NCBI RefSeq assembly: GCF_009857535.1
Contig: NZ_WWCS01000019.1
Location: forward strand, 41,269-105,268
DNA: 64,000 nucleotides
Direction of reading: 5' to 3'
Source: Duganella margarita
GTDB lineage: Bacteria > Pseudomonadota > Gammaproteobacteria > Burkholderiales > Burkholderiaceae_D
The notes under the pieces are model-generated. The model ran no database searches. It saw nothing but the letters and a program-made list of their open reading frames with translations, and was not told the DNA's origin. Made by a program: the position numbers and the translations under genes. Positions 41,407 through 50,043 of the stretch are shown here, one piece after another. How positions within the stretch are numbered: position 1 is the stretch's first letter; every line of letters starts with the position of its first letter.

Positions 41407-42852
41407 ATGGGCAAAACCACCATGGAACTCACGCCGGGCATCGCGCCGTTGCGCCAGCTTGCCGACCTGCCGGGGCCGAAGGCGAGGCCGTTGCTGGGCA
41501 ATGTGCGCGAGATCCGCGCGCAGCCGTTTCACCAGGTGCTGGAGGGCTGGGGCCGCGAGTACGGCCCGCTCTATCGTTTCCGCGTCATGCGCAGGCAGAT
41601 GCTGGCCACCGCCGACCGCGAGCTGATCGTGGCGCTGCTGCGCGACCGGCCGGACATGATGCGCCGCTCCAGCCGCACGGCGGAGATGCTCAACGAGATC
41701 GGCACGCGCGGCCTGTTCACCGCCGAAGGCGAAGACTGGCGCCGCCAGCGCAAGCTGGTGATGCGGGCGCTGACGCCGGAAGTGATCCATAATTTTTTTC
41801 CGATGCTGGCGGCGATGACCGACCGCCTGCGCCTGCGCTGGGAGCGCGCGCTGGCCGCCGGCCAGCCGGTTGATCTGCTGCGCGACCTGAAGGCGTACAC
41901 GCTGGACGTGACCATCGGCCTGGCGATGGGGCAGGACATCAACACGCTGGAGCTGGAGGAGCATCCGCTCCAGCGCGACATTGAATTTTTGTTCAAGCTG
42001 GTGGCGCGACGCCTGACCACGCCGTTTGCCTACTGGCGCGTGCCGGTGCTGAAGCGCGCGCAGGACCATGAGGCGATTGCCGCCTCGGCGCGCATCCAGC
42101 AGGCCATTTTTGGTTTTATCGCCGACGCGCGCAAGCGGCTGGCGCAGAATCCGGCGCGGCGGCTCAAGCCGGGCAATCTGCTGGAAGCGCTGATCGTGGC
42201 GCGCGACGAGCCGGATTCCGGCTTCACCGACGAAGCGGTGGTGGGCAACGCCATCACCATGGTGTTTGCCGGCGAGGACACGACGTCGAACACGGCGGCG
42301 TGGCTGATCGAATTCCTGGCCGACCATCCCGCCGCCGCTGCGGCCATGGCGGGCGAGTCGCAGCAGGTGCTGGGCGACGGCGCGGTGCTGACCGATTATC
42401 ATCTGCTCGATCAGCTCAAGTACATCGACGCCGCCACGCGCGAGGCCATGCGTCTGAAGCCGGTAGCGCCGTTCATGGCGGCCGAGCCGAATCAGGATGT
42501 GGTGCTGGGCGACCTTGCGGTGCCGGCCGGGACGGTGATCTTCCTGCTGCTGCGCCATGCGTCGGAACGCGAGTGCGACTTGCCGCAGCCGGAGCGATTT
42601 TTACCCGAGCGCTGGCTTGACGGCGCGGCCGCGCACGGCGATGATCCCGGCCGCAAATTGCTGCCGTTCGGCGGCGGGCCGCGTTTCTGTCCCGGGCGCT
42701 ATCTGGCCATGGCGGAGATTAAAATGGTGATGTCGATGCTGGTGCGGCACTTCGCGCTGGAGCGCGTGCCGGGGGCGCCGGCCGCGCGCGAGTGCTTCAC
42801 CTTTACCATGACGCCGGACGCGCTGCCGGTGCGGCTGGCGCGCAAAAAATGA
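41407..42852 (+). CDS. Cytochrome P450
   Basis: A 481-residue soluble cytochrome P450 monooxygenase. The heme-thiolate loop is FGGGPRFCPGRYLA with the ligand Cys at about residue 428. The I-helix oxygen-activation motif is VFAGEDTTSNTA, the K-helix ExxR is in DAATREAMRLKP, and the PERF-like stretch is FLPERW. The N-terminus begins with LPGPKARPLLGNVREI and has no membrane anchor. It resembles fatty-acid-hydroxylase-like bacterial families (CYP102 heme domain or CYP110 style) but no reductase or ferredoxin gene is adjacent. It leads an operon with an SRPBCC protein (33 nt) and a secreted protein (11 nt). Confidence 0.93.
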   Translation: MGKTTMELTPGIAPLRQLADLPGPKARPLLGNVREIRAQPFHQVLEGWGREYGPLYRFRVMRRQMLATADRELIVALLRDRPDMMRRSSRTAEMLNEIGTRGLFTAEGEDWRRQRKLVMRALTPEVIHNFFPMLAAMTDRLRLRWERALAAGQPVDLLRDLKAYTLDVTIGLAMGQDINTLELEEHPLQRDIEFLFKLVARRLTTPFAYWRVPVLKRAQDHEAIAASARIQQAIFGFIADARKRLAQNPARRLKPGNLLEALIVARDEPDSGFTDEAVVGNAITMVFAGEDTTSNTAAWLIEFLADHPAAAAAMAGESQQVLGDGAVLTDYHLLDQLKYIDAATREAMRLKPVAPFMAAEPNQDVVLGDLAVPAGTVIFLLLRHASERECDLPQPERFLPERWLDGAAAHGDDPGRKLLPFGGGPRFCPGRYLAMAEIKMVMSMLVRHFALERVPGAPAARECFTFTMTPDALPVRLARKK

Positions 42853-42885
42853 TAGGATCGGGTCACAATAAAAAGGAGAATAACC

Positions 42886-43410
42886 ATGTTCAAAAAAATC
42901 ATTATCGGCATATCGGTCCTGGTGCTGGTGCTGCTGGCCTGGGCCGCCATCCAGCCGTCGACGTACAGCGTGCAACGCTCGATCGTCATCAAGGCGCCGC
43001 CTGAAAAGATCGTGCCGCTGATCAGCGATTTCCACAACTGGCCGCAGTGGTCGCCGTGGGAGGGACTGGACCCGGCCATGAAGCGCACCTTCAGCGGCGC
43101 ACCCAAGGATCTCGGCGCGGTGTATGCGTGGGAGGGCAACAAGGATGTCGGCTCCGGCCGCATGGAAGTGGTCAGCCTGACGCCGACCAAGGTGGGCATC
43201 AAGCTGGACTTCCTGACGCCGGTGAGTTCGACCTCGATGACGGATTTCGTGCTGGAGCCGCACGGCGACAGCACCACCGTGCGCTGGACCATGTCCGGCA
43301 ATAGCGATTTCATGGCCAAGATGATGAATGTGTTTATCAGCATGGACAGCATGATCGGGCCGGCGTTCGACAGCGGCCTGGCGAAAATGAAAACGGCGGC
43401 GGAAAAATAA
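42886..43410 (+). CDS. SRPBCC (START-like) domain protein with membrane anchor
   Basis: A 174-residue protein with an N-terminal membrane segment (IIIGISVLVLVLLAWAA) and an SRPBCC/polyketide-cyclase-like domain (about residues 28-170) beginning VQRSIVIKAPPEKIVPLISDFHNWPQW and containing SPWEGLDP and the long C-terminal helix. These folds bind hydrophobic ligands in a deep cavity. Placement between a P450 and an exported protein suggests that it could bind a lipid-like substrate or product; this is inference. An AAAAGGAG ribosome site precedes the ATG. Confidence 0.88.
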   Translation: MFKKIIIGISVLVLVLLAWAAIQPSTYSVQRSIVIKAPPEKIVPLISDFHNWPQWSPWEGLDPAMKRTFSGAPKDLGAVYAWEGNKDVGSGRMEVVSLTPTKVGIKLDFLTPVSSTSMTDFVLEPHGDSTTVRWTMSGNSDFMAKMMNVFISMDSMIGPAFDSGLAKMKTAAEK

Positions 43411-43421
43411 GGAGGCGCGCG

Positions 43422-43862
43422 ATGCGGATGGCATGGACGATACTGGCGATGACGGTGGCGCTCGTGGCCACAACGATGGCGATGCCGGCGGCCGCAGCGC
43501 CGCTGCGGCACGACCATCCGCTGATCGGCATCTGGCGGATCATGCTGCCCGATAGTACGTGCAGCGAAACTTACCGCATGCGCGCCGACGGCAGCACGCT
43601 GGTGTTCAGCAATGAGGAGGTGGCCGAGTCCAGCTTCACCATCTCCGACCAGCCGGACAAGAATGGCTTCTACAAGCAGGTCGACACCATCACCAAGGAC
43701 AACGGCAAGCCCGATTGCAGTGGCGATATCACCAAGCCGGGGCGCGCCGTGACCAGCTACCTGCAATTCAACCAGAGCGGCACGCTGTTCGTGATGTGCG
43801 TGGAGCCCAATCTCCAGCGCTGCATCGGTCCCTTTATCCGCGTGCGCGGGATGCGCATCTAG
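43422..43862 (+). CDS. Exported protein of unknown function, P450 operon
   Basis: A 146-residue protein with a signal peptide (WTILAMTVALVATTMAMPAAAA, cleavage near residue 26). The mature part is beta-rich with four cysteines (DSTCSET, PDCSGD, MCVEP, QRCIGP), probably forming two disulfides, and begins LIGIWRIMLPDSTC, reminiscent of small lipocalin-like exported domains. No firm family. It starts 11 nt after the SRPBCC gene behind GGAGG, so it belongs to the P450 operon. Its stop overlaps the convergent AraC gene by 4 nt (CTAG). Confidence 0.72.
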   Translation: MRMAWTILAMTVALVATTMAMPAAAAPLRHDHPLIGIWRIMLPDSTCSETYRMRADGSTLVFSNEEVAESSFTISDQPDKNGFYKQVDTITKDNGKPDCSGDITKPGRAVTSYLQFNQSGTLFVMCVEPNLQRCIGPFIRVRGMRI

Positions 43863-44881
43863 CCGCTGCGCCAGGCGCCGGGATTGATCCCGGCCCATTC
43901 CTTGAAGGCGTGGTTGAACGCGCTCTGTTCCTGGTAGCCTAGCAGGAAGGCGATATCGACCAGGTTCAGTTCCTGCCGTTTCAGATACTGCTTGGCCAGC
44001 GCAAAGCGGGCCTGGTCCAGCACCTGCTGAAAGGTGGCGCCGGCGTCGCTCAATTTGCGTTGCAAGGTGCGCGGCGACAGTTTCAATGCATCGGCGATGG
44101 TGGCCAGCCGCACCTGGCCGCCCGACAGGCCGGCGACGATGGCGTCATGCACCTGCTGCGTGATGGCCGGTGCGTTGCTGGCGCGCTGCTGCAGCAGCTG
44201 TTCCGCGTGCTGTTGCAGCACCGGGTACAGGCTGACGTCCGCGTTCGGCACCGGCCATGACAGCATCATGGCGTTGAAGCTGGCGACGTTGGCCTCGGCG
44301 TTAAATAGCGGCATATCGCCCAGCACCTTCACATATTCTTCGCGCAGCGCAGGCGGCCCGCCGTCGTGCGTCAGCGTCAGCTGGTTGGCGGGCAGCGTGA
44401 TCCCTGCCAGCCAGTTGCTGAACACGCGGATGCCGGCGAACACGCTGTCGGCCAGATGGCGGTGTGCGCTGCCGTAGTGGCTATGCCAGGTGTAGTGGGC
44501 GAGGTCGTCGTCGATGGTGATGGCCGAGCGGCCCAGGTCATGCGCCAGCTGTTCGTAGCGCATGGTCTGCTCGAACACCTGGCCGAAATCACGGCAGCTC
44601 AGGAGTATCAGGCCGTACACGGTATAGGTGCCCAGCTTGACGCATTGGCCCACGTGCAGGCCGAAGTGCGGATCGTTGGCCAGTGCGGCGCCGACGTCGA
44701 GCAGGCGCACGTAGTCGTCGGCCGGCAGCGATTCCGGCAACGGCTCCAGTGCGCCAGGCGGCAGGCCGGCTGCGTGTTCCAGCGCTTGCGCCGTCACGCC
44801 GCGCAGGGCGGCGGCTTCCAGCAGCGGCTGCAGATACGAGCCGGCGACGCGTTTGGCATGATCGAACAAGGGGGATGTCAT
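43859..44881 (-). CDS. AraC-family regulator with OruR-type N-terminal domain
   Basis: A 340-residue regulator. The N-terminal about 200 residues form the arabinose-binding-like domain of the OruR/ArgR-type AraC group (GVTAQALEHAAGLPPGAL, DPHFGLHVGQ). The C-terminal about 100 residues contain the double helix-turn-helix (LATIADALKLSPRTLQRKL, NLVDIAFLLGYQEQSAFNHAFKEW). It is divergent from the FAD oxidase-GlpD-FGGY operon, 102 bp between starts, and most likely activates it. A second regulator of the same architecture lies at 56864-57958. Confidence 0.9.
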   Translation of the reverse strand: MTSPLFDHAKRVAGSYLQPLLEAAALRGVTAQALEHAAGLPPGALEPLPESLPADDYVRLLDVGAALANDPHFGLHVGQCVKLGTYTVYGLILLSCRDFGQVFEQTMRYEQLAHDLGRSAITIDDDLAHYTWHSHYGSAHRHLADSVFAGIRVFSNWLAGITLPANQLTLTHDGGPPALREEYVKVLGDMPLFNAEANVASFNAMMLSWPVPNADVSLYPVLQQHAEQLLQQRASNAPAITQQVHDAIVAGLSGGQVRLATIADALKLSPRTLQRKLSDAGATFQQVLDQARFALAKQYLKRQELNLVDIAFLLGYQEQSAFNHAFKEWAGINPGAWRSG

Positions 44882-44983
44882 GAATACGCAATACCGGCGG
44901 GCGGCATTGTTTTAATCTCAATTGGTGAATAATCGGTGCGCTTGCCAGTATAGCAAGCGCGTCGCCAGGGAGATAGAAAAACA

Positions 44984-46573
44984 ATGAGACGCTGGAATGG
45001 TTGGGGGGACGAGTCAATTGAATTTGCGCTGCACGCGGATGCGCTGGCGTTTCTGGCGCGGCGCATTGGCGCAGGCCGGCAAGTAACGGATGCCGGCCTG
45101 GCGCAGGCGCGCGCGCAGATCGGTGCATCGCGCTTGCCCGAGCATGCGCTGATCGATACCTCGCCCGAGGTGCGACTGCGGAATGCGCTGGGCCAGAGCT
45201 TGCCGGATTGGCTGCGGCTCCGGTACGGCGTCATCGGCCGGGCGCCGGATGGCGTGGCGTATCCGCAAAGCGCGCAGGATGTCCGGGAACTGCTGGCGTA
45301 TGCGACGCAGCATGGCGTGGCGCTGATCCCGCAAGGCGGCGGCACCAGCGTGGCCGGGCATCTGACGGCGCCGTCCGGCATGCCGTCAGTGGCGGTGAAC
45401 ATGACGCGCATGCGGCAGTTGCTGTATCTAGATACCGAGTCGCAGCTGGCGACGTTCGGCGCCGGCGTACTTGGGCCGGACCTGGAGGCGCAGTTGCGGG
45501 CGCGCGGCTATACGCTGGGCCACTTTCCGCAGTCGTTTGAGTATTCGACGCTGGGTGGCTGGATTGTCACGCGCTCTTCGGGGCAGCAATCCCTGAAGTA
45601 TGGGCGCATTGAGCAGATGTTCCGAGGCGGATCGATGGAGACGCCATCCGGCACGCTGCATCTGCCGACCTTTCCGGCATCGGCGGCGGGGCCGGATCTG
45701 CGCGAGATGGTGCTGGGTTCCGAAGGACGGATGGGCATCCTGACCGAGGCCACGGTGCGCGTGACGCCGGCGCCGGCATTTGAGGCGTTTCATGCGGTGT
45801 TCTTCCCCAACTGGCATGCGGCGGAGACGGCGGTGCGGCAGGTGGTGCAGGCGGGATTGTCGCTGTCGATGCTGCGTTTGTCGAATCCGCTGGAGACGAC
45901 GACCATGCTGGCGCTGGCCGGCCACAAGAAGATGATCGCGCTGCTGGAAGGGTATCTGTCGCTGCGCGGCTGCAAAGGCGAGAAGTGCATGCTGATGATC
46001 GGCGTGAGCGGCCGCAAGTCGCTGGCGCGGGCGGCGCTGCGCGAGGCGCTGGGATTGACCTTGCCACATGGCGGCGTACATGTAGGCCGCTCCATGGGCG
46101 AGAAGTGGAAGCAGAACCGCTTCCGGAATGTCTATCTGCGCAACGCGGCCTGGCAGCACGGCTATGCCATCGATACGGTGGAGACGGCGGTCGATTGGCC
46201 GCGCGTGGAGGTCATGATGCGGGCGTTGGAGGTGGCTGGCGCTGCAGCACTGGGGCAGTACGGGGAACAGGTGCACGCTTATACCCATTTGTCGCACCTG
46301 TATGCGCAAGGAGCCAGTGTTTATACGACATTCGTGTATCGGCTGGCGGGCGATTACGAGGCCGATCTGGCGCGCTGGAAGTCGCTGAAGAAGGCTGCCT
46401 CAATGGCGATTGTGGACAACGGCGGGACGATCAGCCATCAGCATGGCGTGGGCAGAGATCATGCGCCGTATCTGGCGGCGGAGAAGGGCTGGCTGGGGAT
46501 GTCGACGCTACGCGCAGTATTTGCGCATGTGGACCCGCAGCAGATCATGAATCCTGGGAAGCTGGCGCCATGA
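44984..46573 (+). CDS. FAD-binding oxidase, alkyl-DHAP synthase-like (AGPS/YgcU type)
   Basis: A 529-residue flavoprotein of the vanillyl-alcohol-oxidase/PCMH superfamily. The FAD domain (about residues 90-270) has LIPQGGGTSVAGHL and GYTLGHFPQSFEYSTLGGW. The C-terminal half shows features of alkyl-dihydroxyacetonephosphate synthase: VETAVDWPRV, the Tyr-containing SVYTTFVYRL and the His motif GGTISHQHGVGRDH (AGPS has three consecutive His; here the middle one is Gln). E. coli YgcU is a comparable protein beside an FGGY kinase. Ether-lipid chemistry or oxidation of a glycerol-like or hydroxy acid substrate is possible. An AGGGAG site precedes the ATG; its stop overlaps glpD by 4 nt. Confidence 0.82.
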   Translation: MRRWNGWGDESIEFALHADALAFLARRIGAGRQVTDAGLAQARAQIGASRLPEHALIDTSPEVRLRNALGQSLPDWLRLRYGVIGRAPDGVAYPQSAQDVRELLAYATQHGVALIPQGGGTSVAGHLTAPSGMPSVAVNMTRMRQLLYLDTESQLATFGAGVLGPDLEAQLRARGYTLGHFPQSFEYSTLGGWIVTRSSGQQSLKYGRIEQMFRGGSMETPSGTLHLPTFPASAAGPDLREMVLGSEGRMGILTEATVRVTPAPAFEAFHAVFFPNWHAAETAVRQVVQAGLSLSMLRLSNPLETTTMLALAGHKKMIALLEGYLSLRGCKGEKCMLMIGVSGRKSLARAALREALGLTLPHGGVHVGRSMGEKWKQNRFRNVYLRNAAWQHGYAIDTVETAVDWPRVEVMMRALEVAGAAALGQYGEQVHAYTHLSHLYAQGASVYTTFVYRLAGDYEADLARWKSLKKAASMAIVDNGGTISHQHGVGRDHAPYLAAEKGWLGMSTLRAVFAHVDPQQIMNPGKLAP

Positions 46574-48147
46574 GCCGGGCGGATTTTGCGCGCGAGTGGG
46601 ATCTGGTGGTGATTGGCGGTGGCATCACCGGCGCCGGGATACTGCTGGAGGCGGCGCGGCGTGGCTTGCGGGCGCTGCTGGTGGAGCAGCGCGATTTTGC
46701 ATGGGGGACGTCGAGCAGGTCTTCAAAGCTGGTGCATGGTGGCTTGCGCTATCTGAAGGAAGGGCAGTTTGGCTTGACGCGCGAGTCGGTGCATGAGCGG
46801 GAGCATTTGCTACAGCAGGCGGCGGGGCTGGTGGAGCCGCAGAGTTTTGCGTTTGGCGATTACGTGGGGCGCAAGCCGGGCAAGCGGACGTTTCTGGCGG
46901 GGCTGGCGATTTATGACCGCATGGCCGGGCAGCGTGGGCGGCACTATTACAGCCGCGAAGAGTTCGCGGCGCTGGCGCCGAATGTGGCCACGGACGGTCT
47001 GCAGGGCGGCATGGTCTACATGGACGCCAAGACGGACGACGCGCGGCTGGTACTGCGCGTGCTGCAAGAGGCGCGCCGGCATGGCGGCGTGTCGGTGAAC
47101 TACATGGCTGCCGAAGCGCTGCTGCGCGCGGATGCAGTCGACGCGGCCACCGGAGAGGCTGGCGACGTGTGCGGCGTGCGGCTGCGGGATGGTCTGAGCG
47201 GCACGCAGCACGAGGTCCGCGCTCGGCTCGTCATTAATGCCACTGGCGCATGGGCCGACCAGTTGCGCGCGCCGCAGTCGACTGCGATAAGGCTGCGGCC
47301 TTTGCGCGGCAGCCATCTGGTGCTGCCGGCGTGGCGGCTGCCGCTGGCGCAGGCGATCAGTTTGATGCATCCGGCCGACGGCCGTCCGGTGTTCGCTTAT
47401 CCATGGGAAGGCGTAACGCTGGTCGGCACGACGGACGTCGATCACCATGACGATCTGGCCCGCGAAGCGGCCATCACGCGCGCCGAATGCGACTACCTGC
47501 TGGCCGCCTTGCATGCCCAATTCCCGCAACTGCACCTGACCGACAGCGACATCATCGCCACCTACGCCGGCGTGCGTCCGGTGATCGACAGCGGCAAAGC
47601 GGATCCATCCAAAGAAACGCGCGACCACGCGCTATGGCTGGAACACGGCCTGCTCACCGTCACCGGCGGCAAACTGACAACCTTCCGCGTGATCGCACTG
47701 GACGCGCTCAAGCTGGCCGCCACAAGGCTGCCGGAACTGCGCGACAAGCTGACGCCGCAACCAGTATTCGCCGCCACGCCGCCGCTGCGCTACCTGCCCG
47801 ACCTGCCGGCAGGACAAGCGCAACGCCTGCAAGGCCGCTACGGCGCCGACGCCCAGGCGCTGATCGACGCCGCGCAAGCGGACGAGCTGTCCTGCATCGC
47901 CGGCACAGAAACCATCTGGGCCCAACTGCGCTGGGCTGCGCGTCACGAAGACGTCTGCAAGCTGGAAGACCTGCTGCTGCGCCGCAGCCGGATCGGCATC
48001 CAGTTGCGCGGCGGCGGCATCGATATTCTGCCGCGCATCCGCAGTATCTGCCAGCAGGAACTCGGCTGGAGCGACCAGCACTGGGACGAGGAGCAAGCAG
48101 CCTATCTGGCGCTATGGAGCGCGCATTACAGCGTGCCCAAACCATAA
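46570..48147 (+). CDS. glpD: GlpD-like FAD-dependent glycerol-3-phosphate dehydrogenase
   Basis: A 525-residue membrane-associated flavoprotein converting glycerol 3-phosphate to dihydroxyacetone phosphate with electron transfer to quinones. It has the Rossmann dinucleotide motif LVVIGGGITGAGILLEA, the family stretch WGTSSRSSKLVHGGLRYLK, the substrate-site loop EGVTLVGTTDVDHHDD, SDIIATYAGVRPV and VTGGKLTTFR. The C-terminal helical domain ends at about residue 510. ATGA overlap with the upstream AGPS-like gene and a 16-nt gap to the FGGY kinase make one operon. No glpF, glpK or glpR neighbours are present, so this may be a specialised paralogue and not the main GlpD. Confidence 0.88.
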   Translation: MSRADFAREWDLVVIGGGITGAGILLEAARRGLRALLVEQRDFAWGTSSRSSKLVHGGLRYLKEGQFGLTRESVHEREHLLQQAAGLVEPQSFAFGDYVGRKPGKRTFLAGLAIYDRMAGQRGRHYYSREEFAALAPNVATDGLQGGMVYMDAKTDDARLVLRVLQEARRHGGVSVNYMAAEALLRADAVDAATGEAGDVCGVRLRDGLSGTQHEVRARLVINATGAWADQLRAPQSTAIRLRPLRGSHLVLPAWRLPLAQAISLMHPADGRPVFAYPWEGVTLVGTTDVDHHDDLAREAAITRAECDYLLAALHAQFPQLHLTDSDIIATYAGVRPVIDSGKADPSKETRDHALWLEHGLLTVTGGKLTTFRVIALDALKLAATRLPELRDKLTPQPVFAATPPLRYLPDLPAGQAQRLQGRYGADAQALIDAAQADELSCIAGTETIWAQLRWAARHEDVCKLEDLLLRRSRIGIQLRGGGIDILPRIRSICQQELGWSDQHWDEEQAAYLALWSAHYSVPKP

Positions 48148-48163
48148 AATATAAAGAGACATT

Positions 48164-49726
48164 ATGGCAGACCAATTCCTGCTCTCCATCGACAACGGCA
48201 CGCAAAGCGTGCGCGCGCTGCTGTTCGACTTGAACGGCAACCTTGCGGCCAAGGCGCAGATCCATCTGCAAGCCTATTTCTCCGACCATCCCGGCTGGGC
48301 CGAGCATGACGCCGACGGCTATTGGGACGCTGTCGCCGCCGCATGCCAGCAGCTGTGGTGCAGCACCGATATCCCGCGCAGCGCCGTCAAAGGCGTGGCA
48401 GTCACCACGCAGCGCGGCACGGTGGTCAACCTGGACTGCGAGGGCAAGGTGCTGCGGCCGGCGATCACCTGGCTGGACCAGCGCCGCGTCGGCAAGCAAA
48501 AGCCATTGAGCCTGTGGTGGCGCACCGCCTTCAAGCTGGCGCGTGTGGACGGCACCATCGAATACTTCCGCCGCGAAGCGGAGATCAACTGGATCGCCGA
48601 ACACCAGCCGGAGATCTGGGCCAAGACATACAAATACGTGCTGCTGTCGGGATTTCTCAACTATCGCCTGTGCGGACGGCATGTGGACTCGATCGGATCG
48701 CAGGTTGCGTACTTACCGTTCGACTACAAGCGCCACAAATGGGCCGGCGCGCGTGACTGGAAATGGGAAGCCTTGCACGTTCGCAAGGACATGCTGTCCG
48801 AGCTGGTGGCGCCGGGCACAGTCATCGGCGCCATTAGCGCCAGTGCCGCTGCGGCGACCGGCATCCCCGAAGGCACGCCGCTGGTGGCCGCCGCCGCCGA
48901 CAAAGCCTGCGAAGTGATTGGCGCGGGCAGCCTGGAGCCGCACATCGCCTGCCTGAGCTACGGCACCACGGCCACCATCAATACCACCAGCCGCAAATAC
49001 GTCGAAGTCACGCCTTTTATTCCGCCGTATCCCGCTGCGGTGCCGGGCGCGTACAGCACCGAAGTGCAGATCTTTCGCGGCTACTGGATGGTCAACTGGT
49101 TCAAGGAGCAGTTTGGCCATCTGGAACAGATAGCCGGCGCGGAGCAGGGGCTGTCGCCGGAAGCCATGTTTGACCGCCTGGTCAATGAAGTACCGCCGGG
49201 CTCCATGGGACTGATGCTGCAGCCTTACTGGAGTCCGGGTATTCGTATTCCCGGCCCGGAAGCCAAGGGCGCCATGATCGGCTTCGGCGACGTGCACACC
49301 CGTGCCCATATGTACCGCGCCATTCTCGAGGGCTTGGCGTATGCGCTGCGCGAAGGGAAAGAGCGCATCGAGAAGCGTAGCGGCGTCGCCGTGACGGAAC
49401 TGCGCATCGCCGGCGGCGGATCGCAAAGCGACGCCGCCATGCAGCTGACGGCCGATATCTTCGGCCTGCCAGCCGCGCGTGCCCACGTCTACGAAACCTC
49501 CGGCCTGGGCGCCGCCATCGCCATCGCCGCCGGTCTCGGGCTGCACAAGGATTTCGACACCGCCACCCGCGCCATGACGCGCCCCGGCCGCATCTTCCAT
49601 CCCATCGCCGCCAACCAGCAAATCTACGACCAGCTATACCGGCGCGTCTACCTGCGCATGTACAAGCAACTCCAGCCGATGTACCAGCAAATCGCCGACA
49701 TCACCGGCTACCCCGAGCAGCTTTGA
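48164..49726 (+). CDS. FGGY-family carbohydrate kinase
   Basis: A 520-residue two-domain kinase of the glycerol/xylulose kinase family. The first phosphate loop is LSIDNGTQSVRALLFD (Thr in place of the commoner Ser), the sugar-binding loop includes ITWLDQRR with a catalytic-type Asp, the second nucleotide motif is ACLSYGTTATINTT and the C-terminal signature region reads ELRIAGGGSQSDAAMQLTADI. The sequence resembles the YgcE-type group more than GlpK. Together with an AGPS-like oxidase and GlpD it could phosphorylate glycerol, dihydroxyacetone or an alkyl/alkenyl glycerol; the acceptor is unknown. It starts 16 nt after glpD with an AAAGAGA site. Confidence 0.88.
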   Translation: MADQFLLSIDNGTQSVRALLFDLNGNLAAKAQIHLQAYFSDHPGWAEHDADGYWDAVAAACQQLWCSTDIPRSAVKGVAVTTQRGTVVNLDCEGKVLRPAITWLDQRRVGKQKPLSLWWRTAFKLARVDGTIEYFRREAEINWIAEHQPEIWAKTYKYVLLSGFLNYRLCGRHVDSIGSQVAYLPFDYKRHKWAGARDWKWEALHVRKDMLSELVAPGTVIGAISASAAAATGIPEGTPLVAAAADKACEVIGAGSLEPHIACLSYGTTATINTTSRKYVEVTPFIPPYPAAVPGAYSTEVQIFRGYWMVNWFKEQFGHLEQIAGAEQGLSPEAMFDRLVNEVPPGSMGLMLQPYWSPGIRIPGPEAKGAMIGFGDVHTRAHMYRAILEGLAYALREGKERIEKRSGVAVTELRIAGGGSQSDAAMQLTADIFGLPAARAHVYETSGLGAAIAIAAGLGLHKDFDTATRAMTRPGRIFHPIAANQQIYDQLYRRVYLRMYKQLQPMYQQIADITGYPEQL

Positions 49727-49765
49727 ACATCGCTTGCAATGACCTGGTCTGGTGTATAGACTAGG

Positions 49766-49787
49766 TTATATCTACTTTATATCTACT
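49766..49787. promoter_or_regulatory. Tandem 11-bp repeats in the Phd/VapC promoter
   Basis: TTATATCTACT occurs twice in perfect tandem (49766-49776 and 49777-49787), 18 nt before the antitoxin start. A weak promoter can be proposed just upstream (TTGCAA at 49734-49739 and TAGACT at 49757-49762, 17-nt spacing), which places the repeats over the transcription start. Antitoxin-toxin complexes usually repress their own promoter through such repeats. Confidence 0.55.
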
Positions 49788-49805
49788 GATTTACAGGAGA
49801 CGGCC

Positions 49806-50042
49806 ATGCGGGTGTATGGAATTTACGAGGCTAAAACCAAGCTGCCAGACCTGATCAAACAGGTCCAGCAGGGAGAGCGCGTGACGATTACCAACCGTGG
49901 CGCGCCGGTTGCTGACTTGGTACCGAGCGCCAGCGGTGTAGCGCAACAGGCATCCAATGCGATAGCAGCCATCAAAAATCTTCGTTCCGGAAGCATTACG
50001 CAAGAAGAATTCACGGCGTTCCGTAACAAAGGCCGGCGGTAA
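49806..50042 (+). CDS. Phd/YefM-type antitoxin
   Basis: A 78-residue antitoxin. The N-terminal Phd/YefM DNA-binding domain (VYGIYEAKTKLPDLIKQVQQG, VTITNRGAPVADLVP) matches the prevent-host-death family, in which a pseudo-palindromic operator is bound by dimers. The C-terminal about 30 residues (IAAIKNLRSGSITQEEFTAFRNK) would wrap around and inactivate the toxin. An AGGAGA site lies 7 nt before the ATG. The toxin gene starts 1 nt after the stop codon. Confidence 0.93.
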   Translation: MRVYGIYEAKTKLPDLIKQVQQGERVTITNRGAPVADLVPSASGVAQQASNAIAAIKNLRSGSITQEEFTAFRNKGRR

Positions 50043-50043
50043 T

